Below, piece after piece: positions 40,993 to 49,494 of a stretch of 64,000 nucleotides of DNA (position 1 is its first letter; every line of letters starts with the position of its first letter). This stretch comes from Demequina sp. NBRC 110051. Lineage in GTDB: Bacteria > Actinomycetota > Actinomycetes > Actinomycetales > Demequinaceae. The position numbers were made by a program, and so were the translations under genes. The notes beneath the pieces are model-generated. The model did not search any database. It was not told the DNA's origin and saw only the letters and a list, made by a program, of their open reading frames with translations. Location of the stretch: the NCBI RefSeq assembly GCF_002090055.1, contig NZ_BBRH01000013.1, positions 102,581 to 166,580 of the forward strand. Direction: 5' to 3'.

Positions 40993-42135
40993 TTGACGAA
41001 CAGAGTCGATCGCCGCGTGCTTCTACGCGCGCTCGTCGTCCTCGTCGCGTCCGCCGCCGCCTTTTTCGTACTGACTGCGCTGGGCACACCCGCCCTCGCC
41101 GCCGGCACGGACACCGCCGTCACACACGCCGTGGCGAGCTCAGGTGAGGCAGCAGCGCATGCGACGCAGGCCGGCACCACTATTACCGCCGAGGCCGCCG
41201 CGCCCGCCAAACCCGGAGACAACCGTGTTGTGCAACAGCTCGTCAACGGACTGGTGTTCGGCCTGTTGCTCGCGCTGGCCTCCGTGGGCCTGTCGCTGAT
41301 CTACGGCACCACGGGGCTGAGCAACTTTGCTCACGGCGAGCAAGTCTCGCTGGGTGCGCTGCTGTGCTTCTTCTTCACCACGCCCCAGCCGGTGTCGCTG
41401 CCCCTGCTGCCCTTCGAGTTCAGCATCGGCCTACCGCTGATTCCGGCGGCCATCGCCGCGATCGCGGTATCGGCAGGCACCGGTTGGCTGCAGGACAAGT
41501 TCCTGTGGTCGCCGCTGCGCCGCCGGCGCGTGTCGATCGTCCAGCAGATGATCGTCTCGATCGGCTTGTCGCTCGCGATGCTCAACTTCATCCAGTGGTG
41601 GTTCGGTGCCGAGCGTCAGCGCCTCACGACCTCCATCGACGAGCGCATCGATATGGGCATGTTCTCGATCGGTATCAGCACGCTGTGGTCGGTCGCGATC
41701 TCGCTGCTGTGCCTGGGTGGCGTCGCCTACTTCCTCATGCGCACCAGGACCGGCCGCGCGACGCGTGCGGTCTCTGACAACCCTGCGCTCGCATCGGCCT
41801 CCGGTATCCGTGTCGACAAGGTGGTGCGCCTGGTGTGGATCATGGCGACCGGCCTTGCGGCCGTCGGCGGCATCCTGCTGGCGCTGTACGACAACGCCGC
41901 GGCCTTCGACGTGGGCGCCCGCCTGCTGCTGCTGATGTTCGCGGCGGTCACGCTCGGCGGCCTGGGCCACCCCTTCGGTGCCCTCGTCGGGTCGCTCGTG
42001 ATCGGCGTCGCCGTGGAGATGTCCACGCTGTGGGTGGGCACCGACCTCAAGTACGCGGTCGCCCTCGCCATCCTCATCCTGGTGCTGCTGGTCCGCCCGC
42101 AAGGCATCCTCGGTCGACCGGAAAGGGTGGGTTAA
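40993..42135 (+). CDS. livH: Branched-chain amino acid ABC transporter permease LivH, with N-terminal extension
   Basis: A 380-residue membrane permease of the LivH type; the core starts about residue 78 (NRVVQQLVNGLVFGLLLALA) and includes LSLIYGTTGLSNFAHGE and the EAA-like loop around FLMRTRTGRATRAVSDN. It pairs with LivM to form the channel. The first 77 residues are an extra part, a basic start, a hydrophobic stretch ending ALAAG and an Ala/Thr-rich linker, resembling a signal peptide plus a short external segment. The start is TTG 40993, chosen because GGAGGGG lies six bases before it; a longer frame from 40963 lacks such a site. Confidence 0.92.
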   Translation: MTNRVDRRVLLRALVVLVASAAAFFVLTALGTPALAAGTDTAVTHAVASSGEAAAHATQAGTTITAEAAAPAKPGDNRVVQQLVNGLVFGLLLALASVGLSLIYGTTGLSNFAHGEQVSLGALLCFFFTTPQPVSLPLLPFEFSIGLPLIPAAIAAIAVSAGTGWLQDKFLWSPLRRRRVSIVQQMIVSIGLSLAMLNFIQWWFGAERQRLTTSIDERIDMGMFSIGISTLWSVAISLLCLGGVAYFLMRTRTGRATRAVSDNPALASASGIRVDKVVRLVWIMATGLAAVGGILLALYDNAAAFDVGARLLLLMFAAVTLGGLGHPFGALVGSLVIGVAVEMSTLWVGTDLKYAVALAILILVLLVRPQGILGRPERVG

Positions 42136-42138
42136 GCC

Positions 42139-43113
42139 ATGGATCTCCTTCTCGACTCCATCAACGAGCTCTTCGCCCCCGCGACGGCGGCCTTCGCCCT
42201 CGCAGCGATCGGCCTCAACTTCCACTTTGGCCTCACCGGCCTGCTCAACATGGGCCACGCGGGCTTCATGCTGCTGGGCATGTACGGGTATGCCATCTCG
42301 ACGTCGCGGGGGGCGCCCATCTGGCTGGCCCTCGTCATCGCGATCGTCGTCGCGGCCCTCTTTGGGTTGCTCTTGGGATGGCCCACGCTGAAACTGCGCG
42401 GCGACTATCTGGCTATCGCCACGATCTCGGCGGCGGAACTTGTCCGCTACCTGGGCCGCTCCAATACGTTGCAATCGCTCACGGGCGGCTCGACGGGTAT
42501 CCGCGGCAACGACTTCAAGTTCACGTTCGAGGAACTCAGTCCGTTCCCGGACGAGAACATCACGTTCCTGTTCTGGACCCGTCACGGCTCGCTGTCGTCG
42601 TCGTGGTGGCTGGTTCTCGTCGCATGGATCGCCGTGGCGCTCTTCGCGCTGCTGTATTGGCAGCTCGCGCGCAGCCCCTGGGGCCGTGTGCTCAAGGGCA
42701 TCCGCGAGGACGAGGACGCCGTCCGTGCGCTCGGCAAGAACGTGTACTCGTACAAGATGCAGGCGCTCGTCCTCGGAGGCGTCATCGGCGCCCTCGGCGG
42801 TGTGCTGTGGGCCCTCGGTGGATCCGTACAGCCCGACTCGATGGGGCGTCCCACGACGTTCTGGATCTGGACGCTGCTCCTTCTGGGTGGCGCCGCGACG
42901 GTCCTCGGACCCATCGTGGGATCCATGATCTTCTGGATGTCGCTGGTGCTGATCAAGGGGCTCGCCTCCGCGTTCATTCCCTCGTCCGTGCTGTCCCCCG
43001 TCGAGATCGAGCCGTTCTCGCTCGTCCTCGTCGGCGTCACACTCATGTGCCTAGTGATCTTCCGACCACAAGGAATCCTCGGCAACAAGAGGGAGTTGGC
43101 TTTCAATGACTGA
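42139..43113 (+). CDS. livM: Branched-chain amino acid ABC transporter permease LivM
   Basis: A 324-residue permease with about eight to ten membrane segments. LNFHFGLTGLLNMGHAGFM is the characteristic LivM block and GRVLKGIREDEDAVRALGKN is the coupling loop that contacts the ATPases. The start is 3 bases after the livH stop, and the end overlaps livG by 8 bases. It works with LivH, LivG, LivF and the binding protein encoded convergently downstream. Confidence 0.95.
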   Translation: MDLLLDSINELFAPATAAFALAAIGLNFHFGLTGLLNMGHAGFMLLGMYGYAISTSRGAPIWLALVIAIVVAALFGLLLGWPTLKLRGDYLAIATISAAELVRYLGRSNTLQSLTGGSTGIRGNDFKFTFEELSPFPDENITFLFWTRHGSLSSSWWLVLVAWIAVALFALLYWQLARSPWGRVLKGIREDEDAVRALGKNVYSYKMQALVLGGVIGALGGVLWALGGSVQPDSMGRPTTFWIWTLLLLGGAATVLGPIVGSMIFWMSLVLIKGLASAFIPSSVLSPVEIEPFSLVLVGVTLMCLVIFRPQGILGNKRELAFND

Positions 43114-43938
43114 CGCATTCGCCTCGGTGCCCCACGAGCCGGGAGCACCCAAGCCCGATCCCATCGTCACCGCTCACGGAGTGCATCGACACTTTGGCGG
43201 CCTTACCGCCGTCGACGTCGAGCACTTCGAGGTCCAGCGCCACGCCATCACGGCCCTCATCGGCCCTAACGGCGCCGGCAAGTCGACCTTCTTCAACCTG
43301 CTGACCGGATTCGACAAGCCCCAGCATGGCGAGTGGATGTTCAACGGCCACTCGCTGGTGGGCACGTCCCCAGCGAAGATCGCGCGTGCCGGCAAGGTGC
43401 GCACGTTCCAGCTGACCAAGGCGCTCAACCGCATGACGGTCGTCGAGAACATGCGCCTGGGTGCCGCGCAGCAAAGCGGAGAGAACTTCTTCCGCGCGCT
43501 TGTTCCCGGAATCTGGTCCGCCCAGGAAAAGGAGATCACCGCCAAGGCGGAGGTGCTGCTCAAGCGCTTCAAGCTGTGGGAAAAGCGTGATGACTACGCA
43601 GGCTCTCTCTCGGGTGGTCAGCGCAAGCTGTTGGAGATGGCGCGCGCGCTCATGTCCGACCCCGAGATGATCATGCTCGACGAGCCGATGGCCGGCGTGA
43701 ACCCGGCGCTCACCGAGTCCCTTTTGGACCACATCGTGGAGCTCAAAGACGAGGGCAAGACCATCCTCTTCGTCGAGCACGACATGCACATGGTGCGGCG
43801 TATCTCGGACTGGGTCGTGGTCATGGCCGAGGGCAAGATCATCGCCGAGGGCCCGCCCCAGACCGTCATGTCCAACCCCGCCGTCCAGGACGCCTACCTG
43901 GGCGCCCACCACGACACCGACCTCTCGGAGGACGCCTC

Positions 43939-43942
<4 letters not shown>
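43106..43942 (+). CDS. livG: Branched-chain amino acid ABC transporter ATP-binding protein LivG
   Basis: A 278-residue ABC ATPase. Walker A is GPNGAGKSTFFNLLTGF, the signature is LSGGQRKLLEMARAL, Walker B is PEMIMLDEPMAGVNP and the H-loop is LFVEHDMHMV. LivG and LivF form the heterodimeric motor of the importer. It overlaps livM by 8 bases and livF by 4. Confidence 0.96.
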
Positions 43943-44667
<725 letters not shown>

Positions 44668-44687
44668 CTCTCCCGTCGCTGCCTCAG

Positions 44688-44717
44688 GCGCCCCGCTGGC
44701 TCTGGCCGGCGGGGCGC
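44688..44717 (+). terminator. Terminator after livF
   Basis: 13-bp GC-rich stem with one T-G pair (44688-44700 with 44705-44717), 4-base loop. No T-run. Confidence 0.65.
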
Positions 44718-45089
44718 TGTGCTGCGTGTGGGCGGCGTGCGGGGCCGCGGCCGGGCCGGCGTGGTCCGTCCGTGTTGACGGTCCAGCCCGACAATTCGCG
44801 CTTCGACGGGCTCGGGAGCCGATATCTGCACACGCGCCCGTCATCTGCCGGAATGACGGGCGGGACGGCGCGTGGTGGGAGGGCGGGTGGTGGAACGCGC
44901 GCGGCCGATCGGATGGCCGATACCGCGGCTGCGGTCGTATCGACGCATCGACCGCGTGGGAGGCCGGCCGAGCGCCCCCGTGCGGGCCATCAGCACATTG
45001 ACCGCGCGCCACATCCCGAGTGCACGCGGCCGATGGCCCGACTGGTTCGCGTGGGTGCCGTCGCATCGCGACGCGGCAGGCGCACGAAG
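44718..45089. other. Non-coding spacer between livF and livK
   Basis: This is the only stretch over 300 bases without a gene. Open frames here have no conserved motifs and no start site. It contains one perfect 10-bp inverted repeat, CGCCCGTCAT at 44835-44844 with its complement at 44853-44862. The genes on both sides point into it, so no promoter is required; I see nothing else certain. Confidence 0.6.
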
Positions 45090-45115
45090 AGGGCCCCGGC
45101 CGAAGCCGGGGCCCT
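45090..45115. terminator. Terminator after livK
   Basis: Perfect 11-bp stem (45090-45100 with 45105-45115) and CGAA loop, 28 bases after the livK stop on the minus strand. Confidence 0.75.
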
Positions 45116-45143
45116 CCCCTAGTGCTGTGCTAGATCACGAGGA

Positions 45144-46427
45144 TCAGGAGGCGGGAACCTCACCGAAGACCTCGGAGACCCAGTTCTGCACGTTGTTCTC
45201 GTCGTACTTGTAGACACCGACGTACGCGGCCGAGGGGTCGTTGGCCTCGTTGAACGGGCCCACGCCGGAGACGGCCTGGTAGTTGATCTCTTCACCGGCC
45301 TCAAGCAGCTCGGCGCACTCGGCAAAGCCGGTGCACTCGGTGCCGCCCGTGGCGCCCGAGACAGCCGCCATCGACGACTGGATCGACGGACCGTCAGTGG
45401 CGCCAGCGTGGACCGCGGCGAGCGCGACCAGCATCGTGGCGTCGTAGGACTCAGGACCGTAGGCGAGCGAGTCGAGCGCCTCGCCGTAGGCCTCCTCAAG
45501 GCGCGTGGCGAACTCATCCGAGGCCTGAGCACCCGGGATGGTGCCCTGGGCACCCTCGATGGCGCCCGGATCCAGGTCGGCCGAGTAGTCGGCGGTGTTA
45601 CCGTCCGTCATGTACAGCGTGGCGGGGTCCATGCCAGCGGCCAGCAGCTCGGGAAGAATCTGCTTGGTCTGGTCGAACGCGATCACCACGAGAGCGTCGG
45701 GGTCGGTCGCCATGACAGCCTCGACCTCGGCCGAGAAGTTCGTGGCGGCCGGGTCGAACTCCTCGCCCGGGTTACCGTACGTGATGGTGCCGCCGGCCTC
45801 CTCGACCGTCGACTTGATGACGTCGCGCAGACCGGTGCCGTAGTCCTCGTTGAACACGAGGATGCCGACGTTGGTGTGGCCGTCGTCGAGGATCAGGTTG
45901 GCGAGCGCGTTGCCCTGGACGGAGTCCGGCGGGGCGGTGCGGAAGAAGAAGTCGGAGTAGCCCGACAGCGAGGTCGCGGTGTTCGCGGGCGACACCTGGA
46001 CCACCTCAGCGGCGACGACGTCGTCGATGAAGTTCAGCGTCACCGCGGACGAGGCGGCACCGATGATTGCGGACACACCGTCCGAGATCAGGCCGGACGC
46101 CGTCTGCGGCGCAATCTGTGCCTGCTGGGTGTCGGACGAGTCACCGTGCTCGACCTCGACGTCCGCGCCAAGCACACCGCCGGCCTCGTTGATCTCCTGG
46201 ATCGCGAGGTCAACGCCGGCGACCTCGGGCGGGCCGAGGAAGGCAAGCGAACCGGTCAGCGGCAGCACCGTGCCGATCTTCAGAGCTTCGGTCGAACCAG
46301 TGCTCTCGGGCTCGCCCGACGCCGAACCGGACGACTCCGGGTCCGACTCGGTCGAGCAGGCCGCGAGGGCCAGCGAGGCGGCAGCCGCGAAGGCCGCGCC
46401 GCGCGCGATGGTGTTCCATCGTGCCAT
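45144..46427 (-). CDS. livK: Branched-chain amino acid ABC transporter substrate-binding lipoprotein
   Basis: A 427-residue periplasmic-type binding protein of the Leu/Ile/Val (peripla_BP_6) family. It begins with a signal sequence ending in the lipobox SLALAACSTES, so it should be lipid-anchored outside the membrane by Lgt, whose gene is in this window. A Ser/Glu-rich linker follows, then the two-lobed domain starting LKIGTVLPLTGSLAFLGPPE. The start is ATG 46427, with GAGGGA upstream. Unusually it is encoded apart from and convergent with livHMGF, so binding protein and channel are regulated separately. Confidence 0.93.
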   Translation of the reverse strand: MARWNTIARGAAFAAAASLALAACSTESDPESSGSASGEPESTGSTEALKIGTVLPLTGSLAFLGPPEVAGVDLAIQEINEAGGVLGADVEVEHGDSSDTQQAQIAPQTASGLISDGVSAIIGAASSAVTLNFIDDVVAAEVVQVSPANTATSLSGYSDFFFRTAPPDSVQGNALANLILDDGHTNVGILVFNEDYGTGLRDVIKSTVEEAGGTITYGNPGEEFDPAATNFSAEVEAVMATDPDALVVIAFDQTKQILPELLAAGMDPATLYMTDGNTADYSADLDPGAIEGAQGTIPGAQASDEFATRLEEAYGEALDSLAYGPESYDATMLVALAAVHAGATDGPSIQSSMAAVSGATGGTECTGFAECAELLEAGEEINYQAVSGVGPFNEANDPSAAYVGVYKYDENNVQNWVSEVFGEVPAS

Positions 46428-46570
46428 GTTGTGTTCCCTCCACACTGACATTGCTTGTCAGCCTTGTCGCGCCAGGGACGGTCCCTGGCTGCGATGGGTT
46501 CACGTTACCGACCAATCATTTCAAGTGGGGGTCTTGATCATCACGATTCTGTGACCTGGCAAATATGCAA

Positions 46571-46603
46571 AAGGCGCGTGTCGAACAAGTCGACACGCGC
46601 CTT
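46571..46603 (-). terminator. Rho-independent terminator after pdtaR
   Basis: Perfect 14-bp stem (46571-46584 with 46590-46603), 5-base loop, followed on the minus strand by TTTTGCATATTT. This is the most classical terminator in the window; it lies 13 bases after the pdtaR stop. Confidence 0.9.
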
Positions 46604-46616
46604 CAGACAAATGGTC

Positions 46617-47243
46617 CTACTTTCCACCCATTTGTTCGATCACGGCCTCCGCGACCTCTTTCATCGTCAGGCGGCGGTCCATCGACGTCTTCTGAATCCA
46701 GCGGAACGACTCGGGCTCGTTGAGTTTCATCTTCTCCATCAAGAGGCCCTTCGCCCGCTCGACCTTCTTGCGGGTCTCCATGCGCTCGGTGATGTCCGCA
46801 ATCTCCGACTCGAGGGCGCGGATCTCCGAAAAGCGCGAAGCCGCGATCTCGACGGCGGGAAGCAGGTCGGCCGGGGTGAAGGGCTTCACTACGTACGCCA
46901 TGGCGCCGGCGTCACGGGCACGCTCGACGAGCTCGGTCTGCGAGAACGCGGTCAGGAGAACCACGGGTGCGACGCGCTCGGCGGCGATCTGCTCGGCGGC
47001 GGTGATGCCGTCCATCACGGGCATCTTAATGTCCATCACGACGACATCGGGCTTGTGCTCCTTGGCAAGCGCGACACCCTCCTCACCGTTGGCGCCCTCA
47101 CCGACCACGTCGTAGCCGCCCTCGCGGAGCGTCTCGACGATGTCCATGCGAATAAGGGCCTCGTCCTCGGCCACGACTGCGCGGCGCTTCTTGGCCCCGG
47201 TCGTGGGGGCGGTGGGTTCCGGGGTGTTCTGAGTCTCTGTCAC
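46617..47243 (-). CDS. pdtaR: Response regulator with ANTAR output domain (PdtaR-like)
   Basis: A 208-residue regulator. The receiver domain has the acidic pair in VVAEDEALIRMD, the phospho-acceptor Asp in PDVVVMDIKMPVMDG and the conserved Lys in YVVKPFTP. The C-terminal 60 residues form an ANTAR RNA-binding domain (TRKKVERAKGLLMEKMKL). It closely resembles M. tuberculosis PdtaR (Rv1626), an antiterminator paired with the histidine kinase PdtaS; no kinase is encoded here. The first 25 residues are a variable Thr/Pro-rich tail. The start is GTG 47243. Confidence 0.92.
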   Translation of the reverse strand: MTETQNTPEPTAPTTGAKKRRAVVAEDEALIRMDIVETLREGGYDVVGEGANGEEGVALAKEHKPDVVVMDIKMPVMDGITAAEQIAAERVAPVVLLTAFSQTELVERARDAGAMAYVVKPFTPADLLPAVEIAASRFSEIRALESEIADITERMETRKKVERAKGLLMEKMKLNEPESFRWIQKTSMDRRLTMKEVAEAVIEQMGGK

Positions 47244-47266
47244 AGGCGCTAGCCTAGTCTCCGCAC

Positions 47267-47340
47267 GCCCCGATAGCCCAACTGGCAGAGGCATACGGCT
47301 CAAACCCGTACCAGTGTGGGTTCGAATCCCACTCGGGGCA
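47267..47340 (+). tRNA. tRNA-Leu (anticodon CAA), short variable loop
   Basis: A complete cloverleaf: acceptor stem GCCCCGA with TCGGGGC, a three-pair D stem and a D loop with GG (AACTGGCAGA), anticodon stem TACGG/CCGTA with loop CTCAAAC (anticodon CAA at 47301-47303), a 5-base variable loop (CCAGT) and T arm GTGGG-TTCGAAT-CCCAC. The discriminator base is A. CCA is not fully encoded (CCG follows). The anticodon reads TTG leucine codons, and the D arm looks leucine-like, but leucine tRNAs normally have a long variable arm. Confidence 0.95.
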
Positions 47341-47347
47341 CCGCGCG

Positions 47348-47396
47348 ACGGCATCGGCCCTGGTGAAAGCAACCGCTTTCCCAGGGCCGATGCCGT
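47348..47396 (+). terminator. 22-bp hairpin after tRNA-Leu, built from two copies of the repeat core
   Basis: Sixteen perfect pairs (47348-47363 with 47381-47396), one bulged T (47364), six further pairs and an AACC loop. Each arm begins with ACGGCATCGGCC, the 12-base core of the iterated motif. It probably ends the tRNA transcript before mgsA. Confidence 0.75.
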
Positions 47397-47461
47397 GATC
47401 GGGTTCGCTCTTGGCCGTCACCGCCTGCGATACTCGTCGGTGAAATCGAGGAGGTTCACCG

Positions 47462-47917
47462 ATGGCACGGATCGCCGCACGGCACATTGCGCTCGTCGCG
47501 CACGACAACAAGAAGGTCGAGTTGCTCGAGTGGGCAAGCTTCAACAAGGGCTCGCTCGCGCCGCACCACCTGTACGCCACGGGCACCACAGGAACGCTGC
47601 TCGAATACGAGTTGGGTCTGCCCGTTCATCGCTTCCTGTCCGGCCCCGTCGGCGGCGATCAGCAGATTGGCGCCAAGATCGCGGAGGGCGGCATCGACAT
47701 GCTCGTCTTCCTGTGGGATCCGTTGGAGGCGCAGCCTCACGATCCTGACGTGAAGGCCCTGCTGCGCCTGGGCGCAGTGTGGAACATCCCGATGGCATCA
47801 AACATCGCCACCGCGGACTTCCTGATCTCGTCTCCCCTGTTCCGCGAGGACTACCAGCGCGCCAAGCCCAGCCTGCCCGACCGCGACGCAGCCAGCTTCG
47901 CGCCCAAGCGCGACTAA
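47462..47917 (+). CDS. mgsA: Methylglyoxal synthase
   Basis: A 151-residue enzyme converting dihydroxyacetone phosphate to methylglyoxal and phosphate, a bypass that relieves phosphate limitation in glycolysis. Catalytic residues are visible in [10 protein letters not shown] (His14, Asp15), [16 protein letters not shown] and [20 protein letters not shown]; the Thr pair is in ATGTTG. A strong GAGGAGG precedes ATG 47462. The C-terminus is about 20 residues longer than in E. coli. It would be next to pyk but for the insertion sequence. Confidence 0.96.
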   Translation: MARIAARHIALVAHDNKKVELLEWASFNKGSLAPHHLYATGTTGTLLEYELGLPVHRFLSGPVGGDQQIGAKIAEGGIDMLVFLWDPLEAQPHDPDVKALLRLGAVWNIPMASNIATADFLISSPLFREDYQRAKPSLPDRDAASFAPKRD

Positions 47918-47918
47918 A

Positions 47919-47934
47919 CCACGGCATCGGCCGT
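47919..47934 (+). repeat. 16-base iterated motif, copy 5
   Basis: CCACGGCATCGGCCGT, one base after the mgsA stop codon, in the same orientation as the gene. Confidence 0.85.
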
Positions 47935-47960
47935 CGTCGTACAGGCGATCAACGGCAACG

Positions 47961-47978
47961 CACGAGGGGCCCCGCACC
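47961..47978. terminator. Left half of a terminator split by the insertion sequence
   Basis: CACGAGGGGCCCC here and its exact complement at 49468-49480 form a 13-bp stem once the insertion sequence and one copy of the duplicated target bases are removed, leaving a GCACC loop. Confidence 0.7.
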
Positions 47979-48011
47979 TGACGGGCGGGTTCTAGCGATC
48001 CCCGCAACACC
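47979..48011 (+). repeat. IS left inverted repeat (IRL)
   Basis: Begins TGACGGGCGGGTTCTA and ends GCAACACC; pairs with the right end at 24 of 33 positions without gaps. Confidence 0.8.
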
Positions 48012-48037
48012 CTGACTTCAGGGAGTTGCGGGGATCG
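47996..48037 (+). promoter_or_regulatory. Hairpin covering the transposase start
   Basis: CGATCCCCGCAAC (47996-48008) pairs perfectly with 48025-48037, and an inner CCCTGA/TCAGGG (48010-48015, 48018-48023) extends the stem. The first base of the GTG start and the region just before it are in the stem, so transcripts entering from mgsA would be poorly translated. Confidence 0.6.
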
Positions 48038-49422
48038 TGTCGTTTGAGGAGCAGAAGAGTCGGTTTTTCGAGGCGTTGGACCGGTACGACGGAAATGTGC
48101 GGGTTGCCGCCCGGGCGGTCGGGGTGAACCCGAATACAGCTCGGGGGTGGGCGCGCCGGTCCGGGGTGCAAGGGCGCGGCAAGCCTGGTTGGCGTGCGCC
48201 GCATCCGGCGCGTGAGGAGTACGACCGGTTGCGGACGTCGGGAGTGTCGCAGAGCGCAGCCGCCGCTCGCGTGGGTGTGAATGTGCGCACCGCGCGTGAC
48301 TGGGACAAGGGGATCCGTCGCTCTGGTCAGTCGCGCCTGCACCCAGATGGTCGCCGTGTGGACTGCAAGACGGGTATGACCACTATCGAGGCTGTCACCG
48401 TGGAGCCGGGCCTGTGCGCGGTTGACGCGGTCCTGGATCCACGGTTTCTGACCATCGTGGAGCGTGAAACGATCGCGGACCTGCACCGGCAAGGGCAGTC
48501 GCTGAGGGCGATCGGGCGGGAGTTGGGAAGGCCGGCGTCGACGATTAAACGCGAGATCGACACCTACTGTGTCGATGGCGTCTATCGGCCGCATGCGGCG
48601 CAGCGGGCGTGGGCGGCCAGCCGGTCACGCCCCAAAGACTCGAAAATGGCCCAGGAGGGGCCGCTGAGGGACTTCGTGTTCGAGAAGCTGCGCTTGCGGT
48701 GGTCTCCTGAACAGATCTGTCACGCTCTGATCGAGGAGTATCCCGACGACGAGAGCATGCGTGTGAGCCCCGAGACGATCTACCAGGCGATCTATATCCA
48801 AGCCCGTGGCGGGCTCAAGCGTGAAGTCACCGCTGCACTGCGTACCGGTCGGACCAGACGCAAGCCCCACCGTGATCCCGAGCATCGCACGAAACGGTTC
48901 GTGGACGACATGGTCATGATCTCCGAGCGCCCCGCCGAGGTCGCCGACCGAGCAGTTCCCGGCCACTGGGAGGGCGACCTGATCGTCGGCGCGAACAACG
49001 GCTCCGCGATCGTCACCATGGTCGAGCGATCGACCCGCTACCTGATGCTGGGCCACCTGCCTGCCGGACACACCGCCGAGGAGGTCCGTGACGTCCTGGT
49101 GCCCCTGATCGCAACCCTGCCACAGCATCTGCGCGGATCACTGACCTGGGATCAAGGCGCCGAGATGGCCGCCCACAAGCAGTTCACTGTCGCGACGGGC
49201 ATGCCCGTGTATTTCTGCGACCCGCACTCGCCGTGGCAGCGCGGCTCGAACGAGAACACCAACGGCCTGGTGCGTCAGTACTTCCCCAAGGGCACCGACC
49301 TGTCCGTCCACAGCCCATTCGACCTTGAGCACGTCGCCCAGGAAATCAACGGCCGCCCACGCAAAACGCTCGGCTGGAAAACTCCAGCCGAGCGTCTGCG
49401 TGATCTACTACTCACCACCTAG
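48037..49422 (+). CDS. IS30-family transposase
   Basis: A 461-residue DDE transposase, longer than the roughly 380 residues of IS30 itself. Three helix-turn-helix-like segments are visible: AARAVGVNPNTARGWARR, AAARVGVNVRTARDWDKG and LRAIGRELGRPASTIKREI, the last being the IS30-type HTH. The catalytic triad is present: Asp in GHWEGDLIVG, Asp in LTWDQGAEMA and Glu in WQRGSNENTNGLVRQYFPKG, the family signature. No stop or frameshift, so it may be active. The start is GTG 48037, inside a hairpin. Confidence 0.95.
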   Translation: MSFEEQKSRFFEALDRYDGNVRVAARAVGVNPNTARGWARRSGVQGRGKPGWRAPHPAREEYDRLRTSGVSQSAAAARVGVNVRTARDWDKGIRRSGQSRLHPDGRRVDCKTGMTTIEAVTVEPGLCAVDAVLDPRFLTIVERETIADLHRQGQSLRAIGRELGRPASTIKREIDTYCVDGVYRPHAAQRAWAASRSRPKDSKMAQEGPLRDFVFEKLRLRWSPEQICHALIEEYPDDESMRVSPETIYQAIYIQARGGLKREVTAALRTGRTRRKPHRDPEHRTKRFVDDMVMISERPAEVADRAVPGHWEGDLIVGANNGSAIVTMVERSTRYLMLGHLPAGHTAEEVRDVLVPLIATLPQHLRGSLTWDQGAEMAAHKQFTVATGMPVYFCDPHSPWQRGSNENTNGLVRQYFPKGTDLSVHSPFDLEHVAQEINGRPRKTLGWKTPAERLRDLLLTT

Positions 49423-49432
49423 CCAAACACCA

Positions 49433-49465
49433 GGTGTTGCAAGGACCCATAGAAACCGCCAGAGA
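49433..49465 (-). repeat. IS right inverted repeat (IRR)
   Basis: On the minus strand it begins TCTCTGGCGGTTTCTA and ends GCAACACC, matching the left end. Confidence 0.8.
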
Positions 49466-49480
49466 CCGGGGCCCCTCGTG
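49466..49480. terminator. Right half of the split terminator (end of pyk)
   Basis: GGGGCCCCTCGTG at 49468-49480, preceded by the duplicated CC. It lies 14 bases after the pyk stop on the minus strand, so pyk now lacks the other arm of its stem. Confidence 0.7.
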
Positions 49481-49494
49481 TGTGCCGGTGGCGG

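Larger units (their letters stand above)
47979..49465 (+). mobile_element. IS30-family insertion sequence, 1487 bp, intact
   Basis: The element has imperfect terminal inverted repeats of 33 bp, 47979-48011 and 49433-49465, with 24 matches and identical inner ends GCAACACC. They enclose one full transposase gene. The flanking direct repeat is CC (47977-47978 and 49466-49467), or ACC if the last base is counted outside the element; 2-3 bp fits IS30. Removing it restores a perfect hairpin between mgsA and pyk, which fits the known IS30 preference for palindromic targets. Base composition is like the host. Confidence 0.92.

Noticed and set aside
44772..45213. Open frames in the livF-livK spacer as genes
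   Set aside because: No ribosome binding site, no conserved motif, and they run through the livK terminator.
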